From JBCCEJ01 sp039030335 (lineage in GTDB: Bacteria; Pseudomonadota; Gammaproteobacteria; HK1): a stretch of 64,000 nt of DNA. This document shows, in pieces, positions 33,575 through 42,687 of this stretch. The notes beneath the pieces were generated by a model, which was given only the letters and a program-made list of their open reading frames with translations, did not search any database and was not told the DNA's origin. The translations under genes and the position numbers were made by a program. How positions within the stretch are numbered: position 1 is the stretch's first letter; the number at the start of each line of letters is the position of its first letter. The DNA lies in NCBI GenBank assembly GCA_039030335.1, contig JBCCEJ010000022.1:1-64000 (forward strand), written 5' to 3'.

Positions 33575-35209
33575 TTACCGGTCGTTCAGCTCGACGGCGG
33601 GCAGCGGGGATTTTCCCGCGATCATGTCAGCCGCCTTTTCGCCGATCATCAGCGACGAGGCGTTGGTATTGGCGGATGGCATGGTCGGCATGATCGACGC
33701 GTCGACTACCCGCAGCCCTTCGAGTCCGTGGACGCGAAGTTCGTGATCGACCACTGCGCCCGGGTCCGTGTCGGGCCCCATGCGGCATGTGCCCATCGGA
33801 TGAAACGCGGTCGTGCCGCGCTGGCGCGCATAGTCGAGCAGTGCGTCGTCGCTCTCGATGTCATCTGCGGGGGACAGCATACCGCCGAAGTACGGGGCCA
33901 GGGCGTCGGTCTTGAACAGCCGTACCCCGAGCCGGATACCGCCGATGACGGCCCGCCGGTCGATCTCGTCTTGCAGGTAGTTCGGCTGGATGGCCGGCTT
34001 CGTATGCGGACTTGCGTCACGGCAGCGCACGTAGCCCGTGCTCTCGGGGCGCTGCTGCCAGACGGCGATCGTCATGCCCGGCTCGTCGTCCAGCTGCGAC
34101 TGTACGCCCTCTTTGTAGCTCGCCGGCGTGAACGTCATCTGCAGATCGCCGAATTCGAGGCTCTCGTCGGACTTCCAGAAGCACGCTACCAGCGTCGGTT
34201 GCAGCGTCAGAATGCCCTTGCCGGCGACAAAGTACTTCGCGACCTCCCACGCGAGGGACAGCCCGCGCGCGCGCTCATTGATCGTCCAGACGTCTTTGGC
34301 TCTGGCGGTCAGCCTGATCGGATAGTGGTCCCGCAGATTCTCGCCAACGCCGGCGAGCTCGTGATGCAACGGCACGCCGATATCCTGAAGCACGCTGCCC
34401 GGCCCGACGCCCGAGAGCTGCAACAGCTGCGGCGAGTTGAAGCTGCCACCGCAAAGCACGACCTCGCGCCGCGCGCGCACGATGTGCTCCTCGCCGCCGC
34501 GCAGGTATTTGATGCCGACGGCCCGTTTGCCTTCGAACAGGACCTGAGAGGCGAGCGCGCCGGTGCGCACATCCAGATTTTTCTGCTCCATGACCGGGTG
34601 CAGGTAGGCCCGCGCGGAGCTGACGCGCCGGCCCTGGTGAATGCTGCGCTGGAAGAAACCGACGCCTTCCTGGGTCGCGCCGTTGTAGTCGGGATTACGA
34701 GGTATGCCCGCGCCGACCGCCCCGTCCATGAATGCATCACACAGCGGATGTTGCCACTCCAGATCTTCGATGACGTAGCGGCCATCACGGCCGCGGAAGG
34801 TGTCGTCACCAGCGCCGATGCGCCGTTCGTTGCGCTTGAAGTAGGGCAATACCTCGGCGTATGACCAGCCGCGGTTGCCCATCTGGGCCCAGACGTCGAA
34901 GTCCATGCGCTGGCCGCGATTGTAGATATGACCGTTGATGGAGCTGGATCCGCCGAGGGTCTTGCCGCGCGGCTGGGCGATGCGGCGCCCCGCTGTGCCT
35001 TCGCTCGGTTCCGTCTCATAGAGCCAGTTGACCTTCGGGTTGACCAGGGTCTTCATGAAACCGGCGGGGATGTGGATGAACGGATTGCGGTCGGGCGGGC
35101 CGGCCTCCAGCACGCAGAGTGTTACCGAACGATCCTGGCACAAGCGGTGGGCCAGCACGGAGCCGGCGGAGCCGGATCCCACGATGACGTAGTCGAACTC
35201 GTCTGCCAC
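33575..35209 (-). CDS. GMC-family FAD oxidoreductase (choline/alcohol-dehydrogenase-like)
   Basis: The 544-residue flavoprotein opens DYVIVGSGSAGSVLAHRL (ADP-binding motif) and has the GMC signature GKTLGGSSSINGHIYNRG. Its C-terminal FHPMGTCRMGPDTDPGAVVD carries the active-site His region. The family includes choline dehydrogenase and polyethylene-glycol or alcohol dehydrogenases. The downstream PhyH and upstream SDR point to an oxidative pathway for an alcohol or quaternary amine; substrate not assigned. Confidence 0.93.
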   Translation of the reverse strand: MADEFDYVIVGSGSAGSVLAHRLCQDRSVTLCVLEAGPPDRNPFIHIPAGFMKTLVNPKVNWLYETEPSEGTAGRRIAQPRGKTLGGSSSINGHIYNRGQRMDFDVWAQMGNRGWSYAEVLPYFKRNERRIGAGDDTFRGRDGRYVIEDLEWQHPLCDAFMDGAVGAGIPRNPDYNGATQEGVGFFQRSIHQGRRVSSARAYLHPVMEQKNLDVRTGALASQVLFEGKRAVGIKYLRGGEEHIVRARREVVLCGGSFNSPQLLQLSGVGPGSVLQDIGVPLHHELAGVGENLRDHYPIRLTARAKDVWTINERARGLSLAWEVAKYFVAGKGILTLQPTLVACFWKSDESLEFGDLQMTFTPASYKEGVQSQLDDEPGMTIAVWQQRPESTGYVRCRDASPHTKPAIQPNYLQDEIDRRAVIGGIRLGVRLFKTDALAPYFGGMLSPADDIESDDALLDYARQRGTTAFHPMGTCRMGPDTDPGAVVDHELRVHGLEGLRVVDASIMPTMPSANTNASSLMIGEKAADMIAGKSPLPAVELNDR

Positions 35210-35296
35210 GTTGCTAACTCTCGTGTTCCGTTGGTGGTCTGGTCGGCTGCCTGGACAGCGCCTCGCTGGCGGCCGCGGCCGCCTCCCCTGGCGTGT

Positions 35297-36055
35297 TCAC
35301 CCGCGGCCGATAAACGGCATTTTGGTCGCCATGACGGTCATGAACTGCACGTTTGCGTCCAACGGCAGATTGGCCATGTACACCAGCGCGTTCGCAACAT
35401 GTTCGACGTCCATGCGTGGTTCCACCTGCATCGAACCGTCCGCCTGCGGGACGCCAGCAGTCATGCGCTCGGTCATCTCGGTGACCGCGTTGCCGATGTC
35501 GATCTGACTGCTCGCAATGTCGTAGGCGCGGCCGTCCAGAGAGATCGATCGCGTGAGTCCGGTAATGGCGTGTTTGGTCGATGTGTAAGGTGCAGAGAAC
35601 GGGCGCGGCACGTGCGCGGAGATCGAACCGTTGTTGATGATGCGTCCGCCGCGCGGGTCCTGGTCCTTCATGATGCGGAAGGCTTCCTGCGTGCACAGGA
35701 AGGCCCCGGTCAGATTGACGTCCACTACCTGTTTCCACTGCTCCAGCGTCAAATCCTCGAGCGGCATCGCGGGTGTGCCCAGACCGGCATTGTTGAACAC
35801 CATGTCAAGACGCCCGAAGGCCGCCGTAGTGGCCTTGAACAGTGCCTTTATCGACGCCGGATCGGCCACATCGGTGGCAACTGCCAGCATCCGCTCGCCC
35901 GCGTCCCCAGCTTGTTCCAACGTCTTGTCCAGCGCATCCTGCCGGCGCCCGGCAACGGTGATGTGCCAGCCGTCGCGAGCGAGAGCGAGCGCGCCAGCCC
36001 GGCCGATACCCGATCCGCCGCCAGTGATGATCCCTACGCGCTTGGACGCCCCCAT
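35297..36055 (-). CDS. Short-chain dehydrogenase/reductase
   Basis: The 252-residue SDR has TGGGSGIG at residues about 11-18, the NNAG motif, INNGSIS with the catalytic Ser, and YTSTKHAITG (Y-x-x-x-K). AGRRQDAL after beta-2 suggests NADP preference. It lies upstream of the GMC oxidoreductase on the same strand with an 87-nt gap and could act in the same oxidation route. Confidence 0.9.
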   Translation of the reverse strand: MGASKRVGIITGGGSGIGRAGALALARDGWHITVAGRRQDALDKTLEQAGDAGERMLAVATDVADPASIKALFKATTAAFGRLDMVFNNAGLGTPAMPLEDLTLEQWKQVVDVNLTGAFLCTQEAFRIMKDQDPRGGRIINNGSISAHVPRPFSAPYTSTKHAITGLTRSISLDGRAYDIASSQIDIGNAVTEMTERMTAGVPQADGSMQVEPRMDVEHVANALVYMANLPLDANVQFMTVMATKMPFIGRG

Positions 36056-36247
36056 GGGTGGTTCTCCTCGTGTGTTGCGTGATCAGCCGGGCTCGCCAAC
36101 AGGTTGCGGCCGGCCGCTATCCGTCATCAGCTGTCCAGACAGCCCGTCAGGCGGCTGGCAGCACGATGCCCGGTTGCTCAAAGACGCACGATCCAGGGTC
36201 GATACGACTGGAACTCAAAGCGGAGCAGTCTACTCTTCCTGCTAGGC

Positions 36248-39112
36248 GTGCTGCATCAAACCGAGGAAGGCTTCATCGACAGTTCATTTTCTCCCGGCCA
36301 GCGCTGGGTCAGTAACGCCGAGCCGGAACTGGGACTGGGGCTCGTCGAGACGCGCAGCGAGCGGGAAGTCACGCTGCAGTTTCCCGCCATCGGCGAACAG
36401 CGGACCTACAGCATCCACAACGCGCCGTTGACGCGCGTCACCTACGCCGTGGGCGACCGCATTCGCCACCAGTCGGGATTCTCGCTACTGGTCATCGACC
36501 GTGAGCTGCACGCCGGGCAGATGTTCTATCAGGCGGCGATCGAGGGCAGTGAACCGGTGATCGTCCCGGAGCGCGATCTCGACAGCTTCTTTCAGCTGCG
36601 AAAAGCCAACGACCGCCTGCTGACTGGCCAGCTCGACCGCAACCGGCTGTTCGAACTGCGCACCGAAAGTCTGCTGCATCATCACCGTCACCACGCGAGC
36701 CCGGTACTCGGTCTGTTGGGCGCGCGGGCGCAGTTGCTTCCCCATCAGCTCTACATCGCGTCTGAAGTCGCCAAACGCCACGCTCCGCGTGTGCTGTTGG
36801 CCGATGAGGTGGGGCTCGGCAAAACCATCGAGGCGGGGCTGATCATGCATCAGCTCTTGATCTCGGGGCGCGCGCGGCGGGTGTTGATCGCGGTTCCAGA
36901 AACGCTCGTGCATCAGTGGCTGGTCGAGATGCTGCGGCGGTTCAACCTGCTGTTCACGGTGATGGACGAAGAGCGCTTCGAAGCGCTCGGCGAGGATGGC
37001 AGCAATCCGTTTGAAGCCGCCCAGCTGGTTCTGACCACATTACCGCTGCTGGTAGACCCCGCCATGCAGGCGGCGGCTCTGGAAGCCGGCTTCGATCTGC
37101 TGATCGTCGATGAGGCGCATCACCTGACCTGGTCCGAAGACGGCGCGTCCGAAGAGTTCGAACTCGTGGTGGAACTGGCCGGCGCGGTACCGGGTGTGTT
37201 GCTCCTGACCGGAACGCCGGAACAGCTTGGCGTCGAAGGGCACTTTGCGCGCCTGCGCATTCTGGACCCCGCCCGCTATCACGACCTCGACACGTTTCTG
37301 GCTGAAGAAGCCGGCTTCGAGACGGTCAGCGATCTCATCGAGCTGCTGGCCGAGCCGTTGACCCTCATCGACGACGAAGTCGCGGCGCAGGTGGAACTGC
37401 ACCTGGGGGACGATTGGGGCGATGCGCTGCTCGCGACCGCCGACGATCCGGAGGCCTCGGTCCGCGCACAGGTGATCGATCAGCTGCTGGACCGGCATGG
37501 GACTGGCCGGGTGCTGTTTCGCAACGTCCGCGAATCGGTCGGCGGCTTCCCGGCTCGTCAGCTGCAGTCGCATCCGTTGCCGGCACCTGACCCGTACGTC
37601 TCGGGCGCGCAGGACGCCAGTGTCATCGCCTTGCTGCGCCCGGAGAATCTGCTCGGCGAGGACTGGTTGCGTCACGATCCGCGAGTTGCCTGGCTGGAGC
37701 AGTGGCTGGTTGCGCACCGTGCCGATCGCGCGTTGCTGATCTGCGCCAGCGCCACGACCGCCCGTATGCTCGAAGAGCATTTGCGCACGCGGTGCGCGGT
37801 GCGCTCGGGGGTCTTCCACGAAGGGATGTCACTGCTCGCGCGCGACCGCGCGGCGGCCTATTTCGCCCAGACCGAAGAGCCGGCGCAAATTCTCGTGTGT
37901 TCAGAGATCGGCAGCGAAGGGCGCAACTTTCAGTTCGCCTCGCACCTCATCCTGTTCGACCTGCCGCTCAACCCTGACCTGCTCGAGCAGCGCATCGGCC
38001 GGCTCGACCGCATCGGTCAGATGAACACCATCGCCATCCACGTGCCGTACTACGAAGACACCGCGATGGCACGCCTGCTGCAGTGGTATCACGATGCCCT
38101 GAACGCGTTCGAAGTATCGAGTCCGGTGGCGTCACGGGTACTCGAGGATGTGCGAGACAGCCTGCTCGGGGTGCTACGCCAGAGCGATGCGGCCGATGAG
38201 GCAGCCTTGATGGAGCGCAGCCGCGAACTGCATGCCGACGCGCTCGCCGTGCATCAACGCGGCCGCAACCGGCTGCTGGATATGAATTCCTGTCGCCCCC
38301 ACCGCGCTGACGAGATCGTCGCGAACGTCACCTCCGCGGCGCGCGAGGCAGAGCTGTTCGCGTTCATGCAGCGGGTGTTCGACGCGTTTGGCATCGAGCA
38401 TGAACAGAACACCGATGAGAGTGTCGTGCTGCGCCCCGGCGAACACATGCTGGCTGACAACTTTCCGTCGCTTCCCGAAGACGGCGCCAAAGCGACATTT
38501 CGCCGTCACCACGCCCTGCAACGCGAAGATCTGCTGTTCCTGACATGGGAGCACCCGATGGTGAGCGGCGCGATGGACCTGCTGCTCGGCACGGAACTCG
38601 GCTCCGCTGCGCTTTGTACGATCAAACTGCCGCCGCTGCCGCCGAGTTCGCTACTGCTCGAGTGCATCTTCGTGCTCCGAACTCAGGCGCCGCCCGATCT
38701 GCAGGTACAGCGGTTCATCACCGGACCGGCGGTGCGGCTCCTGCTCGATGAGCAAGGCCGCGACCTCGGTGCACGCATCACGCGAACGCGGCTGAACGGT
38801 ATCGCCCGAGGCGTGCCGACCGCCATGGCGCAAGACGTCATCAAACACGCACGGCAGCGGATCGAGAGTCTGTTGAAGCACGCCGAGGGGATCGCCGCTG
38901 AGCGTAGCCTGCCTCTGGTGCGCGCGGCGGTAGCCAAGGTCGAGGAAGTGCAGACCGCCGAGCTGGAACGCCTCGCCGCGCTGGCCGAGTGCAACCCGAA
39001 CATCCGCGAGGAAGAGCTGCACGCCGTCGTCCACCAGACCGAAGCACTCATCGACCACATGGAGCGCGTGGAACTCGAGCTGGATGCGGTGCGCCTGGTT
39101 GTTGCAACCTGA
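36248..39112 (+). CDS. rapA: RNA polymerase-associated SWI2/SNF2 ATPase RapA (HepA)
   Basis: RapA recycles stalled RNA polymerase. It is seen mainly in gammaproteobacteria. The protein matches RapA end to end: GQRWVSNAEPELGLGLV (N-terminal Tudor-like region), DEVGLGKTIEAGLI (Walker A), VDEAHHLTWSED (DEAH), SEIGSEGRNFQFASH and EQRIGRLDRIGQ (helicase C motifs), and a C terminus ending NPNIREEELHAV...LDAVRLVV. The start is uncertain. Family alignment puts it three to five residues before GQRW, but there is no ATG/GTG/TTG there; a GAGGAAGG precedes an in-frame ATC at 36275. I give the nearest conventional upstream start, GTG 36248 (954 residues). Confidence 0.93.
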   Translation: MLHQTEEGFIDSSFSPGQRWVSNAEPELGLGLVETRSEREVTLQFPAIGEQRTYSIHNAPLTRVTYAVGDRIRHQSGFSLLVIDRELHAGQMFYQAAIEGSEPVIVPERDLDSFFQLRKANDRLLTGQLDRNRLFELRTESLLHHHRHHASPVLGLLGARAQLLPHQLYIASEVAKRHAPRVLLADEVGLGKTIEAGLIMHQLLISGRARRVLIAVPETLVHQWLVEMLRRFNLLFTVMDEERFEALGEDGSNPFEAAQLVLTTLPLLVDPAMQAAALEAGFDLLIVDEAHHLTWSEDGASEEFELVVELAGAVPGVLLLTGTPEQLGVEGHFARLRILDPARYHDLDTFLAEEAGFETVSDLIELLAEPLTLIDDEVAAQVELHLGDDWGDALLATADDPEASVRAQVIDQLLDRHGTGRVLFRNVRESVGGFPARQLQSHPLPAPDPYVSGAQDASVIALLRPENLLGEDWLRHDPRVAWLEQWLVAHRADRALLICASATTARMLEEHLRTRCAVRSGVFHEGMSLLARDRAAAYFAQTEEPAQILVCSEIGSEGRNFQFASHLILFDLPLNPDLLEQRIGRLDRIGQMNTIAIHVPYYEDTAMARLLQWYHDALNAFEVSSPVASRVLEDVRDSLLGVLRQSDAADEAALMERSRELHADALAVHQRGRNRLLDMNSCRPHRADEIVANVTSAAREAELFAFMQRVFDAFGIEHEQNTDESVVLRPGEHMLADNFPSLPEDGAKATFRRHHALQREDLLFLTWEHPMVSGAMDLLLGTELGSAALCTIKLPPLPPSSLLLECIFVLRTQAPPDLQVQRFITGPAVRLLLDEQGRDLGARITRTRLNGIARGVPTAMAQDVIKHARQRIESLLKHAEGIAAERSLPLVRAAVAKVEEVQTAELERLAALAECNPNIREEELHAVVHQTEALIDHMERVELELDAVRLVVAT

Positions 39113-39157
39113 CGCAGGTGCGCTTCGCGGAGCTTCTGATGGCGCGGACGATGAAGG

Positions 39158-40123
39158 TCAGCGGTCGAGCAAGGCGATGGCGTCGGCGAGGACGGCGTCT
39201 GCGAGCATGTCCAGTTGGTTCAGGTCGCGCCGCGCCTTCAGCCGGCGCATCGGTGCCGCCGAAGCGAGCTGGCTGAACAGCGAAAAATCGGCCGCGCGCA
39301 TGACGCGGTTCAGCAGGTACGGCGCGTAGGCGTTGCCGACCAGATGCCGCAACGCTTCAGGTTCGCCGACGGCCTCTACGCTGGCTCCATCCACATCGGT
39401 CGGCTCACCGATATAGATCGCACCGAGCGGACACGGTGCGGCCTCGAAGGTGGCGTCATGTTCGAGCTGCAGGTACTGCTTGTCGAAAGTGGCATGCCGC
39501 GGGACCAGCGCCGGCAGCGATCGTGCGTCGCCGAACAGTGCTGCACCCGACTCCGGCCACAAGTTGACGCGGGGATAGCCGGGCGTCACCCACGGCACGC
39601 CGTCGATGAACTGCACGACGCAGATGTCGTCGCTGAGTACCGGACAGCCGCGTTGATTGAGCGCCGCGGCCAGCGTCGATTTACCTGCGCTGGCCGCGCC
39701 CGCGAATGCCACGGCACGGTCACCTATCCGCACGACGCTTGCGTGCAGCGGGCTCGCGCCGTCCAGGCGCAGCCATAAGCCCGCGATGGGACCCATGAAA
39801 TACGTGCAGGCGTTGGCGAGCGTTAACGGTTCAGGCCAACTCGCGTCCACGGTACGTCGCAGGCCGTCCGACGCGAATGCCGTACCGTCCGCGTAGCGGT
39901 GCCAGTACCGCGACGTCGCCGCGTCGTGCCAGAGGCGCAGGCCCTCATCGGGATGCGCCGTCGCGTGCAGGAGCTTTGCGTCGGACGGTGGCGTCTGCGG
40001 CGGTCGCCCCAGTCTGACCATGACCGGCTCCGGGTGGGCACTGCCGCCCCCCGGTTCGGCCGACAGGCCCGGGAGCGCTACGCTGGCTCGCAGGTGTAAT
40101 CCGTATGGCCGATAAGTGAACAT
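39158..40123 (-). CDS. HprK-like lasso-peptide kinase
   Basis: The 321-residue protein has the HPr-kinase-like core. SPLHASVVRIGDRAVAF precedes the P-loop AGAASAGKST (residues 141-150). CPVLSDDICVV follows, with the metal/catalytic DD at 165-166. True HprK proteins regulate sugar uptake, but here the gene is the last of the lasso cluster, 61 nt after the precursor stop. Related kinases in paeninodin-type lasso clusters phosphorylate the hydroxyl of the precursor's C-terminal Ser; the precursor here ends in Arg-Thr-Ser, a fitting target. The long N-terminal 120 residues may bind the leader. Role inferred from family and context. Confidence 0.85.
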   Translation of the reverse strand: MFTYRPYGLHLRASVALPGLSAEPGGGSAHPEPVMVRLGRPPQTPPSDAKLLHATAHPDEGLRLWHDAATSRYWHRYADGTAFASDGLRRTVDASWPEPLTLANACTYFMGPIAGLWLRLDGASPLHASVVRIGDRAVAFAGAASAGKSTLAAALNQRGCPVLSDDICVVQFIDGVPWVTPGYPRVNLWPESGAALFGDARSLPALVPRHATFDKQYLQLEHDATFEAAPCPLGAIYIGEPTDVDGASVEAVGEPEALRHLVGNAYAPYLLNRVMRAADFSLFSQLASAAPMRRLKARRDLNQLDMLADAVLADAIALLDR

Positions 40124-40184
40124 CTGGGGCGGCGGGTGCGCCTGCGCGGGGTTAGCCCGGGCCGGTGTCGCGCGGCGAGGCGCG

Positions 40185-40361
40185 TCAGGACGTCCGACAG
40201 CCGGGATAGGTGGGCACCGCGATGCAGAAGTCGGTGTCGTTGGCCGGATTGCCAGCGTTGCCGCCCGACCTGGTCAGCTCCTCGACCGTGCCGTAAACGC
40301 GGAACACGGGTTTACGGTAGGGCTGCTTAGCTGACTCGTTGGATTGGGTGCTCTTGGTCAT
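40185..40361 (-). CDS. Lasso-peptide precursor (A)
   Basis: The 58-residue peptide is easily missed because a longer frame with arginine-rich translation surrounds it. The leader carries the B1-recognition motif Y15-x-x-P18-x-F20-x-x-x-G24-x-x-x-x-L29-T30, exactly spaced. The C-terminal part begins near SGGNAGNPAND and ends YPGCRTS. If Gly34 is core residue 1, Asp42 is residue 9, giving a nine-residue macrolactam ring; other starts leave Asp at 10 or 11. Cys46 and Cys55 could form a tail disulfide. Ser58 is the likely kinase site. The ATG lies 10 nt after the cyclase stop, so the precursor is downstream of its cyclase rather than first. Confidence 0.85.
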   Translation of the reverse strand: MTKSTQSNESAKQPYRKPVFRVYGTVEELTRSGGNAGNPANDTDFCIAVPTYPGCRTS

Positions 40362-40371
40362 GCCATTTATC

Positions 40372-42249
40372 TCATGCCACGCCGGCCGCGTCGTACGGCC
40401 GTCGTCCGCTGGAGTTCGCGACCTGCCGCAACCAGTAGGCCAAGTATAACGGTCGTGCCAGCAGGGCGTACTCATGAGGCCGCAGGCGTTCAACCTGACC
40501 CAACAGACGCTGCAGCCGGCCGGTGTCCACATACGGATCGATTAGGCCATCCGCAAGCAGTTCGGGCCCGAGTGTCGCAAAAAAGGTCCGCAAGGCGTTT
40601 TGCTCCACCTGCTGCGGCACGACGGCCTTCGGACGCCTGGCGATGGCAGGATCCAGATCGCGTGCCAGCGTCAGCCTGACAGCCAGCTTGTCCAGACACC
40701 AGGGCACACTTGGCAGTTTGAGACATACGTCCAGTACCCGGTGATCGAGCCATGGATGACGTATCGGCACGGGGGCACCGCGATCGAGGCCGGCATCCAG
40801 ATGCTCGAACAGGCGCGGCCAGACCGGCGAGCGAAGCGACTCAAGCGCATCGGTGCGCCGGCCGTCCCGGTCGGACGGCGCCGTCGCGGGTGCTGTTGGC
40901 GGCGGCAGGTCGACGCGCTCAACAAAATCCGCGCGCAGCCACGGCGGTATCGGCAGCGTGCGATTGCGGTTTCGGTACAGCAGGCCGGAACGGACAAAAA
41001 CGGGTGGCAGCGCGCCGGTGAACCGCAACGATGCCGTCCAGTCGCGCGCGAGGCCGAACCAGCGCACGTTGCCGAGCGCGCGCCAGAAGTAGTCGCGGTT
41101 GGGCACCCAGACAGCATCGCCACAGTGTCCTGTCAGCAGCACGTCGCCAACCGTCGCGCGAGTGGGCGTGTGTCCGTAGCGGTTGCCGGGCATGCTCATC
41201 GACGGCTCCGGCGGACAGGCAGATGACGGCAACTCCCGCGGGTCGACGGGAGCCCAGCGTGCGGCCGTGAGATTGACCATCGGGATCTGGAGCTGTCTGG
41301 CGCTCTGTGCCGCGGCGTTGGCTTCGTCTGCGCTCGCAACCAGCGCTGAGTCGTCCATCGCGAGCGCGCGAAGGGACGTCGACGAGTGGTCGCGCACGGC
41401 CTGCGCGGCGGCCGCCACGCAACCCGAATCGAGGCCGCCGCTCAACGCGACCGTGATGTCGGTCGCATCGCCGATTCGATCGCTGACCGCGGCTTCGAGC
41501 GCCGGGCGGAGCATTGCATCGATGTCGTCGGCGTCCAGCCCACGTTCGACCTCGGGGACATCGAGCGGCTGTGTTGCGACGCGTTTCGGAGCGGACCCCG
41601 GAGCCAGCGCGAGAATGGTGCCCGGCGGAACCAGGGCGATATCGGCAAAGCCGGTCGAATCGAGTTCCGGGTTCAGGCCGTGCAGCAGAAACTGTCCAAC
41701 CGCGCGGTCGTTGATGCGCCCTGAGCAAAAGCGGCGGACCACTGAGAACGTGTTGCTCGCGATCCAGAAATGCGTGGTGCGCGCGAGATAGAGCGGCTTG
41801 ACGCCGAAACGGTCGCGTTGCAACAGCAGCCGGCCGGCCTGCGCGTCCCAGAGCGCCAGCGCAAACTCACCTCGCTGCGCCGTCAGCGCCGGCAGCCCGC
41901 TGGCCCGGTAGCGCGCGACGAGCGTATCCAGGTCGTTGCGGGCCGTCGACCTCCGGGCTACGTCGCCAAAACCATCGAAGCAGACGTCTCCAACAGCGAT
42001 ACAGCCGACCTTGCGCGTCATGGCCCCGTACACCGCGCCGCCACTGGGATCGCATTCGGGCAGCGCGGTCGATCCGGCATCTGGCGACAGGCACGCGACG
42101 GCGAAACCGGCCGGGCCGTCGCGCAGGGTTGCTGCTGCATCCGGTCCGCGGTAGCGCAACGCGTCGGCGAGCGATGTCAGCAGACGATCATCGATAGCTG
42201 CGCCCGCACTGGCTTCGCGGTGGGCCAGCAGGACCGCAAAGCCGCTCAT
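40372..42249 (-). CDS. Asparagine-synthetase-like lasso cyclase (C)
   Basis: The 625-residue protein has an N-terminal Ntn-hydrolase-like glutaminase domain and a C-terminal synthetase domain. Residue 2 is Ser, not the Cys of genuine glutamine-dependent asparagine synthetase, as in lasso cyclases. The ATP pyrophosphatase loop is SGGLDSG at 270-276; YRGPDA and FGVKPLYL in the first domain are also typical. In lasso systems this protein adenylates the side-chain carboxylate of an Asp or Glu and joins it to the N-terminal amine of the core. It begins 21 nt after the B2 stop and ends 10 nt before the precursor. Confidence 0.92.
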   Translation of the reverse strand: MSGFAVLLAHREASAGAAIDDRLLTSLADALRYRGPDAAATLRDGPAGFAVACLSPDAGSTALPECDPSGGAVYGAMTRKVGCIAVGDVCFDGFGDVARRSTARNDLDTLVARYRASGLPALTAQRGEFALALWDAQAGRLLLQRDRFGVKPLYLARTTHFWIASNTFSVVRRFCSGRINDRAVGQFLLHGLNPELDSTGFADIALVPPGTILALAPGSAPKRVATQPLDVPEVERGLDADDIDAMLRPALEAAVSDRIGDATDITVALSGGLDSGCVAAAAQAVRDHSSTSLRALAMDDSALVASADEANAAAQSARQLQIPMVNLTAARWAPVDPRELPSSACPPEPSMSMPGNRYGHTPTRATVGDVLLTGHCGDAVWVPNRDYFWRALGNVRWFGLARDWTASLRFTGALPPVFVRSGLLYRNRNRTLPIPPWLRADFVERVDLPPPTAPATAPSDRDGRRTDALESLRSPVWPRLFEHLDAGLDRGAPVPIRHPWLDHRVLDVCLKLPSVPWCLDKLAVRLTLARDLDPAIARRPKAVVPQQVEQNALRTFFATLGPELLADGLIDPYVDTGRLQRLLGQVERLRPHEYALLARPLYLAYWLRQVANSSGRRPYDAAGVA

Positions 42250-42270
42250 GTCGACTTCCGGCGCGCGCGA

Positions 42271-42687
42271 TCAGGTGCGCGTCGGCAGTGGCATCGGCAC
42301 ATAGATGGTGGCGACGTCGTCGCTGTCGTTGATAACGGCCCCGTCCAGCTCAATCCAGGCATGTGACTCAAAAGCGCCGGTCAGCGTGCGCACACCCATG
42401 TGGAAAGTGGCATCGATACCTCGACGGCGGAGCAGACCGAGGAGCAGCAGCGAGGTCGACAGGCAGTCGTCTGGCGCGACCGACAGGCGGGCGTCGGCCT
42501 GCGCCAGCTCGGTGGCAAGACGCTCGGCCGTCCAGCTCGCTTCGGTGCCTGCGCGCCGGTTTGGTGGCGTCGCGAACACGCGAAAGCCGCGCTCGGACCA
42601 TGCGAGTGTGCGCTGGAATCCAAACAGCTTCAGGGACGCACGGACGAGCAGCAGTGCCGTTGCGAGCAGCGCACTGCGCACGGTCAC
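42271..42687 (-). CDS. Lasso leader peptidase (B2, transglutaminase-like)
   Basis: I start at the GTG whose last bases overlap the upstream PqqD stop (GTGA), giving 138 residues; a longer frame upstream is antisense to nothing convincing. The Cys-His-Asp catalytic triad of lasso B2 proteins is visible: Cys75 in PDDCLSTSLLLLGLLRRRG, His109 in ESHAWIELDG, Asp115. This protease removes the leader from the precursor before cyclisation. The hydrophobic N terminus (residues 5-25) is common in this family. Confidence 0.9.
   Translation of the reverse strand: MTVRSALLATALLLVRASLKLFGFQRTLAWSERGFRVFATPPNRRAGTEASWTAERLATELAQADARLSVAPDDCLSTSLLLLGLLRRRGIDATFHMGVRTLTGAFESHAWIELDGAVINDSDDVATIYVPMPLPTRT

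Noticed and set aside
33728..36082. Two long plus-strand frames opposite the GMC oxidoreductase and SDR genes
   Set aside because: Low-complexity basic translations with no motifs; shadows of real minus-strand genes.
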